Shown here: positions 24,623 through 33,455 of the stretch, one piece after another | Layout of the letters: every line of letters begins with the position of its first letter | Numbering within the stretch: the stretch's first letter is position 1 | NCBI GenBank assembly: GCA_018822665.1 | Contig: JAHJJX010000012.1 | Span: 1-43,891 of the forward strand | Direction of reading: 5' to 3' | DNA length: 43,891 bases | From: a bacterium | Lineage (GTDB): Bacteria; Campylobacterota; Campylobacteria; Campylobacterales; Sulfurimonadaceae | Notes under the pieces: generated by a model | What the model saw: the letters and a program-made list of their open reading frames with translations, nothing else | Databases searched by the model: none | What the model was told of the DNA's origin: nothing | Position numbers and translations under genes: made by a program

Positions 24623-26053
24623 TTAGCACTGGTAAGTAGTTTTAAACTCGTACGCAGTTGGACGACCTTCATCCGGCCATACATCACGCTCAAATCTGTA
24701 ATGTCTGTAAGCATCTAAAAATTCTTTAGTAAATACAGGGCTTAGGTACTCGTTGTCACGGATAAGTGCTTCTAGTGAACCACGAAGCGTGTGAGGCATT
24801 TGAGGAATACCTTTTTCACGAATTTCATCTAAAGAAAGTTCATATAAATCTTCATCCATCGGACCGATTGGAATCTCTTTATTTTTGATACCGTCAAGTC
24901 CAGCCATCATCATTACGGCAAATGCCAAGTAAGGACAAGCAGTCGAATCTGGGAATCTCATCTCAACTCTTGTCGCTTTTTCACCTGCACCGTAAGGGAT
25001 ACGGCAAGATGCTGAACGATTTTGAGAAGAATATGTTAATACGCTTGGAGCTTCAAATCCAGGTAAAAGTCTTTTGTATGAGTTTGTTGTAGGATTCGTA
25101 AACGCTGCAACTGAACGCGCATGTTTAAAAATTCCACCAACATAATGAAGACCCATTTCAGAGATGTTCGCATAGTTACCTTGTTTATAGAAAAGGTTTT
25201 TACCGTCTTTCCATAAAGATTGGTGAACGTGCATACCGTTTCCGTTGTCGCCAAACATTGGTTTTGGCATAAATGTAGCTGTTTTACCGTTAAGGTGAGC
25301 AACCATTTTTACAACATATTTATATTTTTGAACATTGTCGGCAGCACCGATGATGTCAGAGAAAACAATACCGATTTCGTGTTGCCCTTGCGCAACTTCG
25401 TGGTGACCAAGAACAACTTCAAGACCGATTTGTTCCATAATCAGCATCATCTCAGCACGCATATCTACGCCTGTGTCTGTTGGAGCAACAGGAAAGTATC
25501 CACCCTTTGTTCCCGGACGGTGTGCATTGTTGTAAGAATCAGGGTACGAAGTGTTTGAATTCCAGCCACCCTCTTCAGTATCGATTTTGTAGCCGGCTTC
25601 GTTCATATTGTCAATAAATTTTACATCATCAAAAACAAAAAATTCATTTTCCGGTCCAAAGTATGCAGTATCCGCAATCCCCAAAGATTCTGCATGTTTA
25701 AGTGCCGCTTTTGCGATTGAACGAGGACATCTTTCATACGCTTGATTTTTGTAAATATCGTAAACATCACAGAAAATAATGATGGTCGGGTCAGCAGTAA
25801 AAGGGTCTAAAAACGAAGATGCTACATCAGGTTTTAAAAGCATATCCGATTTATTAATCGGCTGCCACGCATCTACTGAAGAACCGTCAAACGGTAAACC
25901 ATTTTCAAACAATCCGGCTGAAACCGCACTCATTCTGTAAGTAACATGGTGCCATGTTCCTTTAATGTCCGTAAATCTAAAGTCTACAAACTGAACATCA
26001 TTATCTTCACAAAAAGTAAAAAACTCTTCTACACTGTTAACAAATTTTCCCAT
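24623..26053 (-). CDS. glnA: Glutamine synthetase, type I
   Basis: Makes glutamine from glutamate, ammonia and ATP; a cytoplasmic dodecamer. The 476 residues match GSI. Visible are the beta-grasp N-terminal domain with [11 protein letters not shown], the metal-binding block [27 protein letters not shown], the ATP-site sequence [11 protein letters not shown] and the C-terminal LYELSLDE, where Tyr (about 403) is the usual adenylylation site of GSI-beta. GGGAGAA lies ahead of the ATG at 26053. It sits beside phoU on the same strand with its own promoter region in the 133-bp gap. Confidence 0.97.
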   Translation of the reverse strand: MGKFVNSVEEFFTFCEDNDVQFVDFRFTDIKGTWHHVTYRMSAVSAGLFENGLPFDGSSVDAWQPINKSDMLLKPDVASSFLDPFTADPTIIIFCDVYDIYKNQAYERCPRSIAKAALKHAESLGIADTAYFGPENEFFVFDDVKFIDNMNEAGYKIDTEEGGWNSNTSYPDSYNNAHRPGTKGGYFPVAPTDTGVDMRAEMMLIMEQIGLEVVLGHHEVAQGQHEIGIVFSDIIGAADNVQKYKYVVKMVAHLNGKTATFMPKPMFGDNGNGMHVHQSLWKDGKNLFYKQGNYANISEMGLHYVGGIFKHARSVAAFTNPTTNSYKRLLPGFEAPSVLTYSSQNRSASCRIPYGAGEKATRVEMRFPDSTACPYLAFAVMMMAGLDGIKNKEIPIGPMDEDLYELSLDEIREKGIPQMPHTLRGSLEALIRDNEYLSPVFTKEFLDAYRHYRFERDVWPDEGRPTAYEFKTTYQC

Positions 26054-26084
26054 ATAATTTCTCCCGAGTAATAATTCTGCTGTT

Positions 26085-26121
26085 AGTATAGCTTATTTAT
26101 TTTTAATACAATCCCTGAGGG
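26085..26121 (-). promoter_or_regulatory. Candidate glnA promoter with adjacent palindrome
   Basis: Minus-strand TATACT (26085-26090) as -10 and TTGTAT (26106-26111) as a weak -35 with a short 15-nt spacer. Immediately upstream is the palindrome CCCTGAGGG (26113-26121), which could be an operator. No sigma-54 GG-N10-GC pair is evident. Confidence 0.35.
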
Positions 26122-26186
26122 TGATTAAAAATTCATCATCTTCCCTCTTTTTTATAAACTTCTACAAATTTACAAATAAATATTTT

Positions 26187-26858
26187 CTAACTGTAGAGCT
26201 GAATTTGCCCGCCTTGCTTTGCGTAGAGCATTAAATTTGCTATATTTACAGAGCGGTCGCAAGAGCGCTCAAGTTTTCTTAAAGTTCCTAAAATTTTCAC
26301 ATATTCAATAGATAATTCTTTTTCATTTATAATAATTGTCATAATTTCTTTCTCAAGTACAGAAAATAAATCATCATTTTTACTCTCTTCAACCATCACT
26401 TTTCTGAAGAAATCTTCGACATTGCAGCCATTTAAATTTTTAAAACATTCTAAAATATAAGACAAGGCATTTGCGGTACTTTTATGCAGTTGAATTATGG
26501 TATTTTTTAAAGGTTCAAAATTTAATTCACTTTGCGTATGTTCTTTCATGCGGCGCGTGTATTTTTTAATTCCTATGCCTATTTGGATAATTTCATTTGT
26601 CATCTTAAGGTAGGAAACCAAAGAGCGAAGTTCGTTCGCTTCAGGGCCAAAAAGGGCAAATGTTTTGATAATTTCATTATCAATGATATCGCCCTGCGTT
26701 TCAATATTGCTCAGTCTGTCTTGCACTTCCTGAAAGCTTTTGAGGTCGTTTTTTTCAAAAGCAGTTAATGATATTTGACTGGCTTGTGTAATGTTTTCCA
26801 ATAAAGCAGACATCTGTTCTCTGATTTGCTCTATTTTATTGCTATAACGAGTTGACAT
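26187..26858 (-). CDS. phoU: Phosphate-transport regulator PhoU
   Basis: PhoU links Pst transporter activity to the phosphate sensor kinase and limits phosphate influx. The 223-residue all-helical protein contains two three-helix PhoU repeats with the metal-binding acidic motifs ENDLKSFQEVQDRLSNIE (first) and EESKNDDLFSVLEKEI (second). I chose the ATG at 26858, since GGGAGA lies 6 nt ahead; the longer TTG start would overlap the ribosome site. It is the last gene of the leftward pstCAB-phoU set, 47 bp after pstB. Confidence 0.93.
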   Translation of the reverse strand: MSTRYSNKIEQIREQMSALLENITQASQISLTAFEKNDLKSFQEVQDRLSNIETQGDIIDNEIIKTFALFGPEANELRSLVSYLKMTNEIIQIGIGIKKYTRRMKEHTQSELNFEPLKNTIIQLHKSTANALSYILECFKNLNGCNVEDFFRKVMVEESKNDDLFSVLEKEIMTIIINEKELSIEYVKILGTLRKLERSCDRSVNIANLMLYAKQGGQIQLYS

Positions 26859-26905
26859 TTTTTCTCCCAAATGTTAAATATTTTTTTATGATTGCAGTGT
26901 AGAAA

Positions 26906-27691
26906 TCAACCAAATTTTCCGGTGATATATTCTTCTGTTAGCTTTTCTTTAGGTGTTACAAACATCTCTTCCGTAAGCCCCAATTCTATAAGTTCGCCAA
27001 GGTACATAAAACCTGTGTAATCGCTTACTCTTGCGGCTTGTTGCATATTATGTGTCACTATGATGATAGAAACCCTGTTTTTGAGTTCTACAATCAGTTC
27101 TTCGATTCCTGCGGTTGAAATGGGGTCAAGTGCGGAAGTGGGCTCATCAAAAAGTAAAACCTCAGGCTCGACGGCAACTGCACGTGCTATACAAAGTCTT
27201 TGTTGCTGTCCGCCTGAGAGGCCGTTTGCATCATGTTTTAATCTGTCTTTAACTTCATTCCATAGAGCTGCGTCTTGCAATGCTTTTTCAACGCGCCCTT
27301 GGAGTTCTGTTTTATTTTTAATACCTTGAAGTCTCATTCCGTAGGCAACATTATCAAAGATGCTCATCGGAAATGCCGTCGGTTTTTGAAAAATCATTCC
27401 TATTTGTATTCGAAGACTAATCAAATCTTCTTTAGCAGTTAAAATATTTCTGCCTTTAAAGATAATTTCTCCGGAGTATTGATTTCCGGAGTACAAATCA
27501 TGCATACGGTTAAAACTTCTAAGAAGCGTTGTTTTGCCGCATCCCGATGGTCCGATAAGCGCCGTAATGCTATTCTTTGCTACGGGCATAGTCAGTTTCT
27601 TTATGCTTGGTGCATCAGCAGACGCATACGTGAACTCAAAATCTTTAACTTCGAGCGCTTTTTCTTCAGTGATAGTAACGATAGTTGCCAT
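26906..27691 (-). CDS. pstB: Phosphate ABC transporter ATP-binding protein
   Basis: ATPase of the high-affinity PstSCAB phosphate importer. Of 261 residues: Walker A GPSGCGKT, the PstB-typical [12 protein letters not shown]-loop [20 protein letters not shown], signature [14 protein letters not shown], Walker [14 protein letters not shown]-loop [11 protein letters not shown]. The start overlaps the pstA stop by one base (TAATG), so translation is coupled. The length is usual for PstB. Confidence 0.97.
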   Translation of the reverse strand: MATIVTITEEKALEVKDFEFTYASADAPSIKKLTMPVAKNSITALIGPSGCGKTTLLRSFNRMHDLYSGNQYSGEIIFKGRNILTAKEDLISLRIQIGMIFQKPTAFPMSIFDNVAYGMRLQGIKNKTELQGRVEKALQDAALWNEVKDRLKHDANGLSGGQQQRLCIARAVAVEPEVLLFDEPTSALDPISTAGIEELIVELKNRVSIIIVTHNMQQAARVSDYTGFMYLGELIELGLTEEMFVTPKEKLTEEYITGKFG

Positions 27692-28533
27692 TATTTGCCT
27701 TTTTTCTTGAGTAAAAATAGTCGTCCGATTATATTAAGACTTAAAATAAACATAGATAAAATGAATGCAGCGGCCCAGCCGAGTTTTTGCCAATCTTCGT
27801 AGGGCGAAGTTGCATAGTTATACATAGTTACGGTGAGTGAAGCCATCGGCTCGCTCATATCCGTATTTAAAAAGTTATCATTAAATGAGGTAAAAAGGAG
27901 TGGAGCTGTTTCTCCTGCGACACGGGCTACTCCGAGTAGCACCCCTGTTAAAATACCTGCTTTTGCTCCGCGATAAACGATTTGTGTGATGACCTTATAC
28001 TTTGAAGCGCCAAGAGCAAAGGCGGCCTCACGCAAAGTTGAAGGAACAAGCTGAAGCATATCATCGGTCGTTCTTAAAATAATAGGCAACATAATAATTG
28101 TCAGGGCAATCGAACCTGCCCAGCCGCTAAAATGTCCCATCGGAGCTACGACGATAGCGTAAACAAATGCTCCGATGACAATACTCGGAGCACTCATCAT
28201 GATATCGGATATATCACGAACAGTTTGTGCAAGTTTAGACATTTGTCCATATTCGCTCAAATAGGTTCCCGCTAAAATGCCAAGAGGCACTCCGACAACA
28301 GTTGCAATGCCAACGATAAAAAGTTGACCGATAAGAGCGTGTTTCAGCCCGCTCTCTTCATACCCCGGAGGCGCTCCCTCTTGCGTAAAGATGGTCCAGC
28401 TTAGTGCATCGATTCCGTTTAAAACCAATACTCCTAAAATCCAAAATAAAAATCCTATTCCAATGATGGCAGATAAAGCGGATAAAATCATTACTATATT
28501 ATTTGTAATTATTCTTTTTTGCGTATGCGTCAT
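27691..28533 (-). CDS. pstA: Phosphate ABC transporter permease PstA
   Basis: One of two membrane subunits of the phosphate importer. The 280-residue protein has six membrane segments; the first is at about 12-38 and the last near 250-272. The coupling-helix region [22 protein letters not shown] (EAA motif) contacts PstB, and [16 protein letters not shown] is the family-typical segment. It is joined to pstC and pstB through one-base TAATG overlaps. Confidence 0.96.
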   Translation of the reverse strand: MTHTQKRIITNNIVMILSALSAIIGIGFLFWILGVLVLNGIDALSWTIFTQEGAPPGYEESGLKHALIGQLFIVGIATVVGVPLGILAGTYLSEYGQMSKLAQTVRDISDIMMSAPSIVIGAFVYAIVVAPMGHFSGWAGSIALTIIMLPIILRTTDDMLQLVPSTLREAAFALGASKYKVITQIVYRGAKAGILTGVLLGVARVAGETAPLLFTSFNDNFLNTDMSEPMASLTVTMYNYATSPYEDWQKLGWAAAFILSMFILSLNIIGRLFLLKKKGK

Positions 28534-29390
28534 TATGCTGCCCTTTGTCTACGTAAAAAGTAAAATTTCGCTATGGAAATAATGGTAAAACTAATCACCA
28601 ATAAAAATAAAGAAAGCTCAAATAGAGATGAATAATAGAGTGACGTATCTGCTTCTGTAAACTCATTTGCCAAAGTCACGGGTATAGAGGTTGCAGGTTC
28701 TGTCAAATCAAATGATATTTTATGCACATTCCCCATAACAAAAGTAACAGCCATCGTTTCCCCTATAGCACGTCCAAGAGCTAAAATAAATGAACCGATA
28801 ATCCCTGCTTTTGCATAAGGAATAATAATATCTTTAATGACATCCCATTTTGTTCCCCCAAGCGCATACGCTGATTCTTTGAGTATATCGGGTGTCGTAT
28901 TCATAGCATCTCTTGTTACTGCCGCCATAAAAGGCAATATCATGATAGATAAAACAATGCCGGCGGTGAGCATGCTTATTCCGATGCCGCCAAAGATATC
29001 GCGAACAATGGGAACAAAATAAAATAAACCCCACATGCCGTAAATAACAGAAGGGATTGCCGCTAAAAGTTCTATGGAAACTCCAACGGGAGATTTCAGT
29101 TTGGCAGGGGCGAGTTCACTTAAAAAGATTGCAACTCCGATGGCCAAAGGAACAGCCAAAACCATTGCCAAAAAGGTGGACACGACAGAACCGTAGATGG
29201 CTGGAAGTGCTCCAAATTTTTCCAAGTTCGGAGCCCATTTTGTTTCTGTAAGAAAATCAAATCCAAAAGCTTCGATAGAGTCAATGGAATTTTGAAAAAG
29301 TATAGTAAAAATCCAAGCGACCAATAATAATACAGCTATGGCTACAAACTTTGTTGCGTATGAAAAGAGCTTGTCTATTAGAATGCTCAA
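28533..29390 (-). CDS. pstC: Phosphate ABC transporter permease PstC
   Basis: Second membrane subunit of the importer and the first gene of the pstCAB-phoU operon. Of 285 residues, membrane segments begin at about 13, 65, 108, 140, 198 and 255. The EAA motif region is ESAYALGGTKWDVIKDIIIPYAKAG, split in the protein as usual, with GRAIGETMAV downstream. pstS is not in this operon; it lies 2.8 kb away on the other strand under its own copy of the same promoter box, an arrangement that allows separate adjustment of binding-protein level. Confidence 0.96.
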   Translation of the reverse strand: MSILIDKLFSYATKFVAIAVLLLVAWIFTILFQNSIDSIEAFGFDFLTETKWAPNLEKFGALPAIYGSVVSTFLAMVLAVPLAIGVAIFLSELAPAKLKSPVGVSIELLAAIPSVIYGMWGLFYFVPIVRDIFGGIGISMLTAGIVLSIMILPFMAAVTRDAMNTTPDILKESAYALGGTKWDVIKDIIIPYAKAGIIGSFILALGRAIGETMAVTFVMGNVHKISFDLTEPATSIPVTLANEFTEADTSLYYSSLFELSLFLLVISFTIISIAKFYFLRRQRAA

Positions 29391-29608
29391 AGTGCGTCTC
29401 CCATTAAAAAAGTTCGCAATTGTAAAAAAGTTTGGTTACATAAAGGTTACTAAATGCGTGTGAAATTTTTACATGTATTGCACTACGTTTGCCGCTAAAA
29501 TGAAGTGTTACATTTCGTATCTGAGCAGGAGATATTAAATAACAAATTAAGAAAGATAAGACTATAGTTTACGATTAACATGGAACTATTTTTTTTAAAG
29601 AGGTAGAT
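29391..29608. other. Divergent control region between pstC and the PiT gene
   Basis: 218 bp. The leftward side holds the Pho-box promoter of the pst operon (29419-29450). The rightward side shows a single GTTAC near 29507 and a weak TATAGT at about 29564 as the only candidate -10 for the PiT gene. On the + strand the same Pho box reads GTTAC-N6-GTTAC and is followed at 10 nt by TGAAAT, a poor -10, so bidirectional action is possible but unproven. Confidence 0.5.
29419..29450 (-). promoter_or_regulatory. Pho-box promoter of pstCAB-phoU
   Basis: Reading leftward: GTAAC (29450-29446), 6 nt, GTAAC (29439-29435), 10 nt, then TACAAT (29424-29419). Half-sites are perfect and 11 bp apart. The 11-bp direct-repeat layout matches PhoB-type boxes, and the GTTxC-N6-GTTxC form resembles the box reported for Campylobacter jejuni PhosR. 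It lies 29 bp before the pstC start. Confidence 0.8.
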
Positions 29609-31243
29609 ATGGAAATGATACAGACACTGAAGAAGATGGAAAAAGAAGCCTTAAAGAGTAGCGGGATTGATTTTATAAGGCTTGGTTTTGCACTTTTTTT
29701 TATGGTTGCTGTTTTGACATACAGCTTTTTAAATTCCGGGGGAGTGCCTAATAATGTGTTCTTAGCTATTGCGGCACTCTTTGGTGCCTACATGGCGATG
29801 AATATAGGGGCGAACGATGTTGCAAACAATGTCGGGCCTGCAGTCGGTTCAAAAGCGCTTACGATGGGGGGAGCGATTGTTATTGCGGCTATATTTGAAG
29901 CAGGCGGCGCTTTTATAGCAGGGGGTGACGTTGTTGAAACAATAAAAAAAGGGATTATCGATATCAATGCATTTGACGGCAATGTCAACTCCTTCATCTG
30001 GGCGATGATGGCGGCCCTTTTGGCCGCTGCCTTGTGGCTGAATTTTGCAACGGCTACTAAATCTCCTGTTTCTACCACACATTCCATAGTCGGCGGTGTT
30101 ATGGGTGCGGGTATTGCCGCAGCCGGATTTGAAATTGTCGCATGGGGAACAATGGGAAAAATTGCGGCTTCGTGGATTATCTCTCCGATTTTAGGCGGAA
30201 TTATAGCCGCAGCCTTTCTTTTTGCAATAAAAAAAACAATCATATATAAAGAAAATAAAACACAAGCGGCTATACAATGGGTGCCTATTTATGTCGCCGT
30301 AATGTCATGGGCATTTGTTACCTACCTAACACTTAAGGGTCTTAAAAAGGTTTGGCCTTCGATAGTCAAGGTCTTAGTTTTCCTCCCTGATGAAAAAAAA
30401 CCCTCTTTTATGGTGGCGGCAATTTTTGGACTCATAGCGGCAATTTTTATTTATTGGATAGTGAGAGCCTCTGTGAGAAAAAAAGGCAACACAATCCAAA
30501 ACAGCAGGAGCGGGGTTAATCTACTTTTTACAGTTCCTTTGATTTTTTCGGCAGCTCTTTTGAGTTTTGCGCATGGGGCAAACGATGTTGCCAACGCAAT
30601 CGGACCTTTAGCCGCAATTAACGATGCCGTGATGAGCGGCGGTATTTCGGAAAAAGCGGGCATACCGATATGGGTTATGGGAGTGGGAGCGATAGGGATA
30701 GCAATAGGGCTTGCACTTTATGGACCAAAGCTGATTAAAACGGTGGGAGGGGAGATTACGGAGCTCGATCAGATGAGAGCATTTTCTGTCGCCATGGCTG
30801 CTTCGGTTACGGTTATCATCGCTTCTCAGCTGGGACTTCCCGTTTCTTCCACGCATATAGCGATAGGGGGAATTTTCGGTATAGGTTTTTTAAGGGAGTA
30901 TCTTCAGGCAAATCATGAAAAAGATATCGTAGTGCACGAGCAGGGGGTGCTTAGAGATGAGAAAAAATTACTCAAAGCCTTTGGCGGCGAACTCAGAACG
31001 CTAGAAGCCAAAGCAGGCAAACAAAAAGAGGATTATGAAAGAATCGTGAGTCTCTATAAGATGATTGATGAAGAAGAAGAGAAGGTAAAAGAATCTAAAA
31101 AACATTTAAAAAGTGCAGAAAAAGTGAGATATGTCAAAAGAGATGCAGTGAAAAAAATTGTTGCGGCATGGGTTGTCACGGTTCCTGCCGCGGCGCTCTT
31201 GTCTGCAATGATTTATTTTATGATACGCGGCATTGTGCTTTGA
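29609..31243 (+). CDS. pit: PiT-family inorganic phosphate transporter
   Basis: A low-affinity, ion-coupled phosphate permease in the inner membrane. The 544-residue protein carries both PiT signatures: GANDVANNVGPAVGSKA (about 66-82) and HGANDVANAIGPLAA (about 320-334), with SPVSTTHSIVGGVMGAG and GLPVSSTHIAIGGIFG following each. About ten hydrophobic segments are visible. Between about 430 and 515 lies a soluble, strongly charged coiled-coil segment (KQKEDYERIVSLYKMIDEEE) before the last membrane span; this looks like a cytoplasmic regulatory insert and is a little unusual. AGAGGT precedes the ATG at 29609. The second PPK2 gene follows after 34 bp, so imported Pi and polyphosphate metabolism are probably coexpressed. 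Confidence 0.93.
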   Translation: MEMIQTLKKMEKEALKSSGIDFIRLGFALFFMVAVLTYSFLNSGGVPNNVFLAIAALFGAYMAMNIGANDVANNVGPAVGSKALTMGGAIVIAAIFEAGGAFIAGGDVVETIKKGIIDINAFDGNVNSFIWAMMAALLAAALWLNFATATKSPVSTTHSIVGGVMGAGIAAAGFEIVAWGTMGKIAASWIISPILGGIIAAAFLFAIKKTIIYKENKTQAAIQWVPIYVAVMSWAFVTYLTLKGLKKVWPSIVKVLVFLPDEKKPSFMVAAIFGLIAAIFIYWIVRASVRKKGNTIQNSRSGVNLLFTVPLIFSAALLSFAHGANDVANAIGPLAAINDAVMSGGISEKAGIPIWVMGVGAIGIAIGLALYGPKLIKTVGGEITELDQMRAFSVAMAASVTVIIASQLGLPVSSTHIAIGGIFGIGFLREYLQANHEKDIVVHEQGVLRDEKKLLKAFGGELRTLEAKAGKQKEDYERIVSLYKMIDEEEEKVKESKKHLKSAEKVRYVKRDAVKKIVAAWVVTVPAAALLSAMIYFMIRGIVL

Positions 31244-31277
31244 GACAAGATACAATAACTACAAAAAAGGGGCAGGG

Positions 31278-32105
31278 ATGAAAGGGAAAAAAAAGAACAA
31301 TAAAGATGCAAAAGTTCAAGTCTGGGTTAAAAAAGAGAAATTGGCGTATGACAATGAATTAACAAAACTGCAGGTCGAACTTTTAAAATTTCAATACCAT
31401 GTAAAAGATAAAGGTCTTAAAATTTTAATGATATTTGAGGGTCGTGATGCCGCAGGCAAGGGTGGTACGATTAAAAGAATCACAGAATATTTAAACCCAA
31501 GGGGTGCTCGGGTGGTGGCTCTTGAAAAGCCAAGCGACAAAGAAACAACGCAATGGTATTTTCAACGCTACGTATCACATTTACCGGCTGCGGGGGAGAT
31601 AGTTTTATTTGACAGAAGTTGGTACAACAGGGCAATGGTTGAACCTGTTATGGGTTTTTGTACAGAAAGACAACATCATAAATTTCTAAAAGATGCTCCT
31701 GAATTTGAAAAGATGATTGTGGATGAAGATATAAAAATTTTTAAATTTTATTTTTCAGTTTCTAAAAAAGAGCAGGCAAAAAGGTTTAAAGCAAGAGAAA
31801 CCAATCCTTTGAAACAGTATAAGCTCTCTTGGGTAGATAAAGAGTCGCAAAAGTTGTGGGATGAATACACGCTAGCAAAATTTATGATGTTAAGCGCAAC
31901 GCATACCGAGTCTGCTCCTTGGACAATTGTTAAAAGCGATGACAAAAAAAAGGCGAGGCTCAATGCGATAAGACACATTTTAAATTTTGTGGATTATCCG
32001 GATAAGATTGGTGATGATGAGATACTTGTCGATAAAGGGGTGATTGTATTTGGTCGGGATGAGGCTATCGAGATGGAGAAAAATTTTAAGTTTTTAAGTA
32101 AATAA
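31278..32105 (+). CDS. ppk2: Polyphosphate kinase 2, second copy, paired with PiT
   Basis: A 275-residue class I-type PPK2. I chose the ATG at 31278 behind AAAGGGG; 15 codons upstream are in frame but overlap the PiT end. The Walker A is FEGRDAAGKGG (about 53-63), followed by TQWYFQRYVSHLP, DRSWYNRAMVE (112-122), the lid ARETNPLKQYKLS, and APWTIVKSDDKKKAR. It is clearly homologous to the copy at 9691 but differs at the N terminus, which here is Lys-rich (MKGKKKNNKDAKVQ). The enzyme interconverts polyphosphate and nucleoside polyphosphates. Linkage with a phosphate importer suggests storage or recovery of phosphate at the membrane. Confidence 0.92.
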   Translation: MKGKKKNNKDAKVQVWVKKEKLAYDNELTKLQVELLKFQYHVKDKGLKILMIFEGRDAAGKGGTIKRITEYLNPRGARVVALEKPSDKETTQWYFQRYVSHLPAAGEIVLFDRSWYNRAMVEPVMGFCTERQHHKFLKDAPEFEKMIVDEDIKIFKFYFSVSKKEQAKRFKARETNPLKQYKLSWVDKESQKLWDEYTLAKFMMLSATHTESAPWTIVKSDDKKKARLNAIRHILNFVDYPDKIGDDEILVDKGVIVFGRDEAIEMEKNFKFLSK

Positions 32106-32232
32106 ACTTCGGTAAAAAAAGTTTTATTACAAAACGGTTACAAAATAATTCTTTATCCTCTTTTATTGTAATCATATTGTTACATTGTCCATTTATAATT
32201 TTGCCATCTTAAATTTAGACAAGGACATCAAT
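32106..32232 (+). other. pstS upstream region
   Basis: 127 bp between the second ppk2 and pstS. Besides the main Pho-box promoter at 32168-32199 it contains a second 11-bp-spaced pair, ATTAC-N6-GTTAC (32126-32141), about 40 bp further upstream, which could load additional regulator. AAGGA at 32221-32225 is the pstS ribosome site. Confidence 0.6.
32168..32199 (+). promoter_or_regulatory. Pho-box promoter of pstS
   Basis: GTAAT (32168-32172), 6 nt, GTTAC (32179-32183), 10 nt, then TATAAT (32194-32199). The spacing is identical to the pst, porin and DUF3450 promoters, with a perfect -10. It lies 33 bp before the pstS ATG. Confidence 0.8.
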
Positions 32233-33237
32233 ATGTTAAAGAGAATAGCCTCTGTTGCACTTATTGCAGCTGTAACTTTTAGTTCATCATTTGCAGGTGA
32301 TAAAATCAACGGTGCGGGTGCATCTTTTCCTGCTCCATTATATTATGATTGGGCATTTAACTATAAAAAAGACACTAAAAACAGTGTAAATTACCAATCT
32401 ATCGGTTCAGGCGGCGGAATCAAGCAAATCACTGAGCGTATCGTAGATTTTGGAGCATCCGACAAACCTTTAAAAACAAAAAATTTGACAGAAGCTAAAC
32501 TTTTACAGTTTCCTGCGGTCATCGGTTCTATCGTTATTGCCTTTAATGTTGAAGGAATTGCGGATGAGACTTTAAAATTAAGTAACAGCGTTGTTGCGGA
32601 TATCTTTGCAGGCAAAATCACAAAATGGAACGATGCGGCAATCGCAGCGGACAATAAAGGTCTGAAGCTTCCAAATCAAGAAATTATTGTAGTGCACCGT
32701 TCAGACGGAAGCGGTACGACGTATAACTTCACGTACTATTTAAGCGGAAGTTCTGAAAATTGGAAAAACAGCTATGGTACAGGTAAAGCAGTGGACTGGG
32801 CATGTGGAATCGGCGGAAAAGGTAACGAGGGTGTTGCAAACTTAGTAAAACAAACTCCGTTTTCTATCGGTTACATAGAAAATGCTTATAAAGAGAAAAA
32901 CAATCTTTCGGCTGCCGTGCTTAAAACAGCAAGCGGGAAATGGGTTGTTGCAAATGAAGAAAACTTCAAAGCTGCCGCAAAATATGCAAACTGGACGAAA
33001 GAAGATAATTTTTATGCAATGTTAGCGCTTCAGCCGGGTGACAATTCATACCCAATCGTTGCGGCAACTTTTATCTTGCTTCCTGTTGAAAAGGCAGACA
33101 CAAACAAACAAATCATTGCCTTTTACGACTATGCATTTAAGACAGGTGACGAATCAGCGAAAAAACTGGGTTATATAGCACTTCCTGAAGATACAAAAAA
33201 AATGATTCGCGAGTATTGGACAGCCAATATAAAATAA
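32233..33237 (+). CDS. pstS: Periplasmic phosphate-binding protein PstS
   Basis: The binding protein of the PstSCAB importer. The ATG at 32233 (AAGGA 7 nt ahead) opens a signal peptide (MLKRIASVALIAAVTFSSSFAG); the frame upstream runs through the promoter. In 334 residues the phosphate-contact loops GAGASFPAPLYYDW, SGGGIKQI and RSDGSGTTYNFTYYL are intact, as is DWACGIGGKGNEGV. It is monocistronic: its own Pho-box promoter precedes it and a terminator follows at 33275. The repeat GGCATGTGGAA at 32799 encodes part of the WACGI sequence. Confidence 0.97.
   Translation: MLKRIASVALIAAVTFSSSFAGDKINGAGASFPAPLYYDWAFNYKKDTKNSVNYQSIGSGGGIKQITERIVDFGASDKPLKTKNLTEAKLLQFPAVIGSIVIAFNVEGIADETLKLSNSVVADIFAGKITKWNDAAIAADNKGLKLPNQEIIVVHRSDGSGTTYNFTYYLSGSSENWKNSYGTGKAVDWACGIGGKGNEGVANLVKQTPFSIGYIENAYKEKNNLSAAVLKTASGKWVVANEENFKAAAKYANWTKEDNFYAMLALQPGDNSYPIVAATFILLPVEKADTNKQIIAFYDYAFKTGDESAKKLGYIALPEDTKKMIREYWTANIK
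32799..32809 (-). repeat. TTCCACATGCC repeat, exact copy 10 (reverse)
   Basis: GGCATGTGGAA on the + strand inside pstS, within codons for Trp-Ala-Cys-Gly-Ile. Confidence 0.85.
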
Positions 33238-33274
33238 TTTTTCTTTTACACCCCTTTCATTCATTCTCCCTTTC

Positions 33275-33307
33275 AAGCCCTCTTGCGTATGCGGGGGCTT
33301 TTTTTAT
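33275..33307 (+). terminator. Terminator of pstS
   Basis: AAGCCC (33275-33280) pairs with GGGCTT (33295-33300) across a loop containing TTGCGTATGCGG, followed by TTTTTATT. It lies 37 nt after the pstS stop. Confidence 0.8.
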
Positions 33308-33323
33308 TCCACCACATTGTACT

Positions 33324-33367
33324 TTCCACATGCCACGCTTTCTTGCAGAGAAATATGGCATGTGCAA
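33324..33367. repeat. Inverted pair of TTCCACATGCC repeats (exact copy 11 plus one-mismatch copy)
   Basis: TTCCACATGCC at 33324-33334 faces GGCATGTGCAA at 33357-33367 (one mismatch). CACATGCCA (33327-33335) and TGGCATGTG (33356-33364) form a perfect 9-bp stem with a 20-nt loop. It lies just after the pstS terminator and before the porin promoter. Paired inverted copies downstream of genes are typical of known DNA uptake sequences. Confidence 0.8.
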
Positions 33368-33391
33368 AGGGAAACAATAATGTAATGTGAT

Positions 33392-33423
33392 GTAATCATT
33401 ATGTAACCTAAGTGATTTATAAT
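33392..33423 (+). promoter_or_regulatory. Pho-box promoter of the porin gene
   Basis: GTAAT (33392-33396), 6 nt, GTAAC (33403-33407), 10 nt, TATAAT (33418-33423). A further GTAAT lies 10 bp upstream (33382-33386). The porin ATG follows 32 bp later. Confidence 0.8.
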
Positions 33424-33455
33424 TTCCTCAACAATAAAGAATAAGGAAGTCATAA

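Noticed and set aside
29419-29450. Bidirectional Pho box also driving the PiT gene
   Set aside because: The sequence 10 nt beyond the box on the + strand is TGAAAT, a poor -10, and the PiT start is about 160 bp away. It remains possible but is not supported enough to call.
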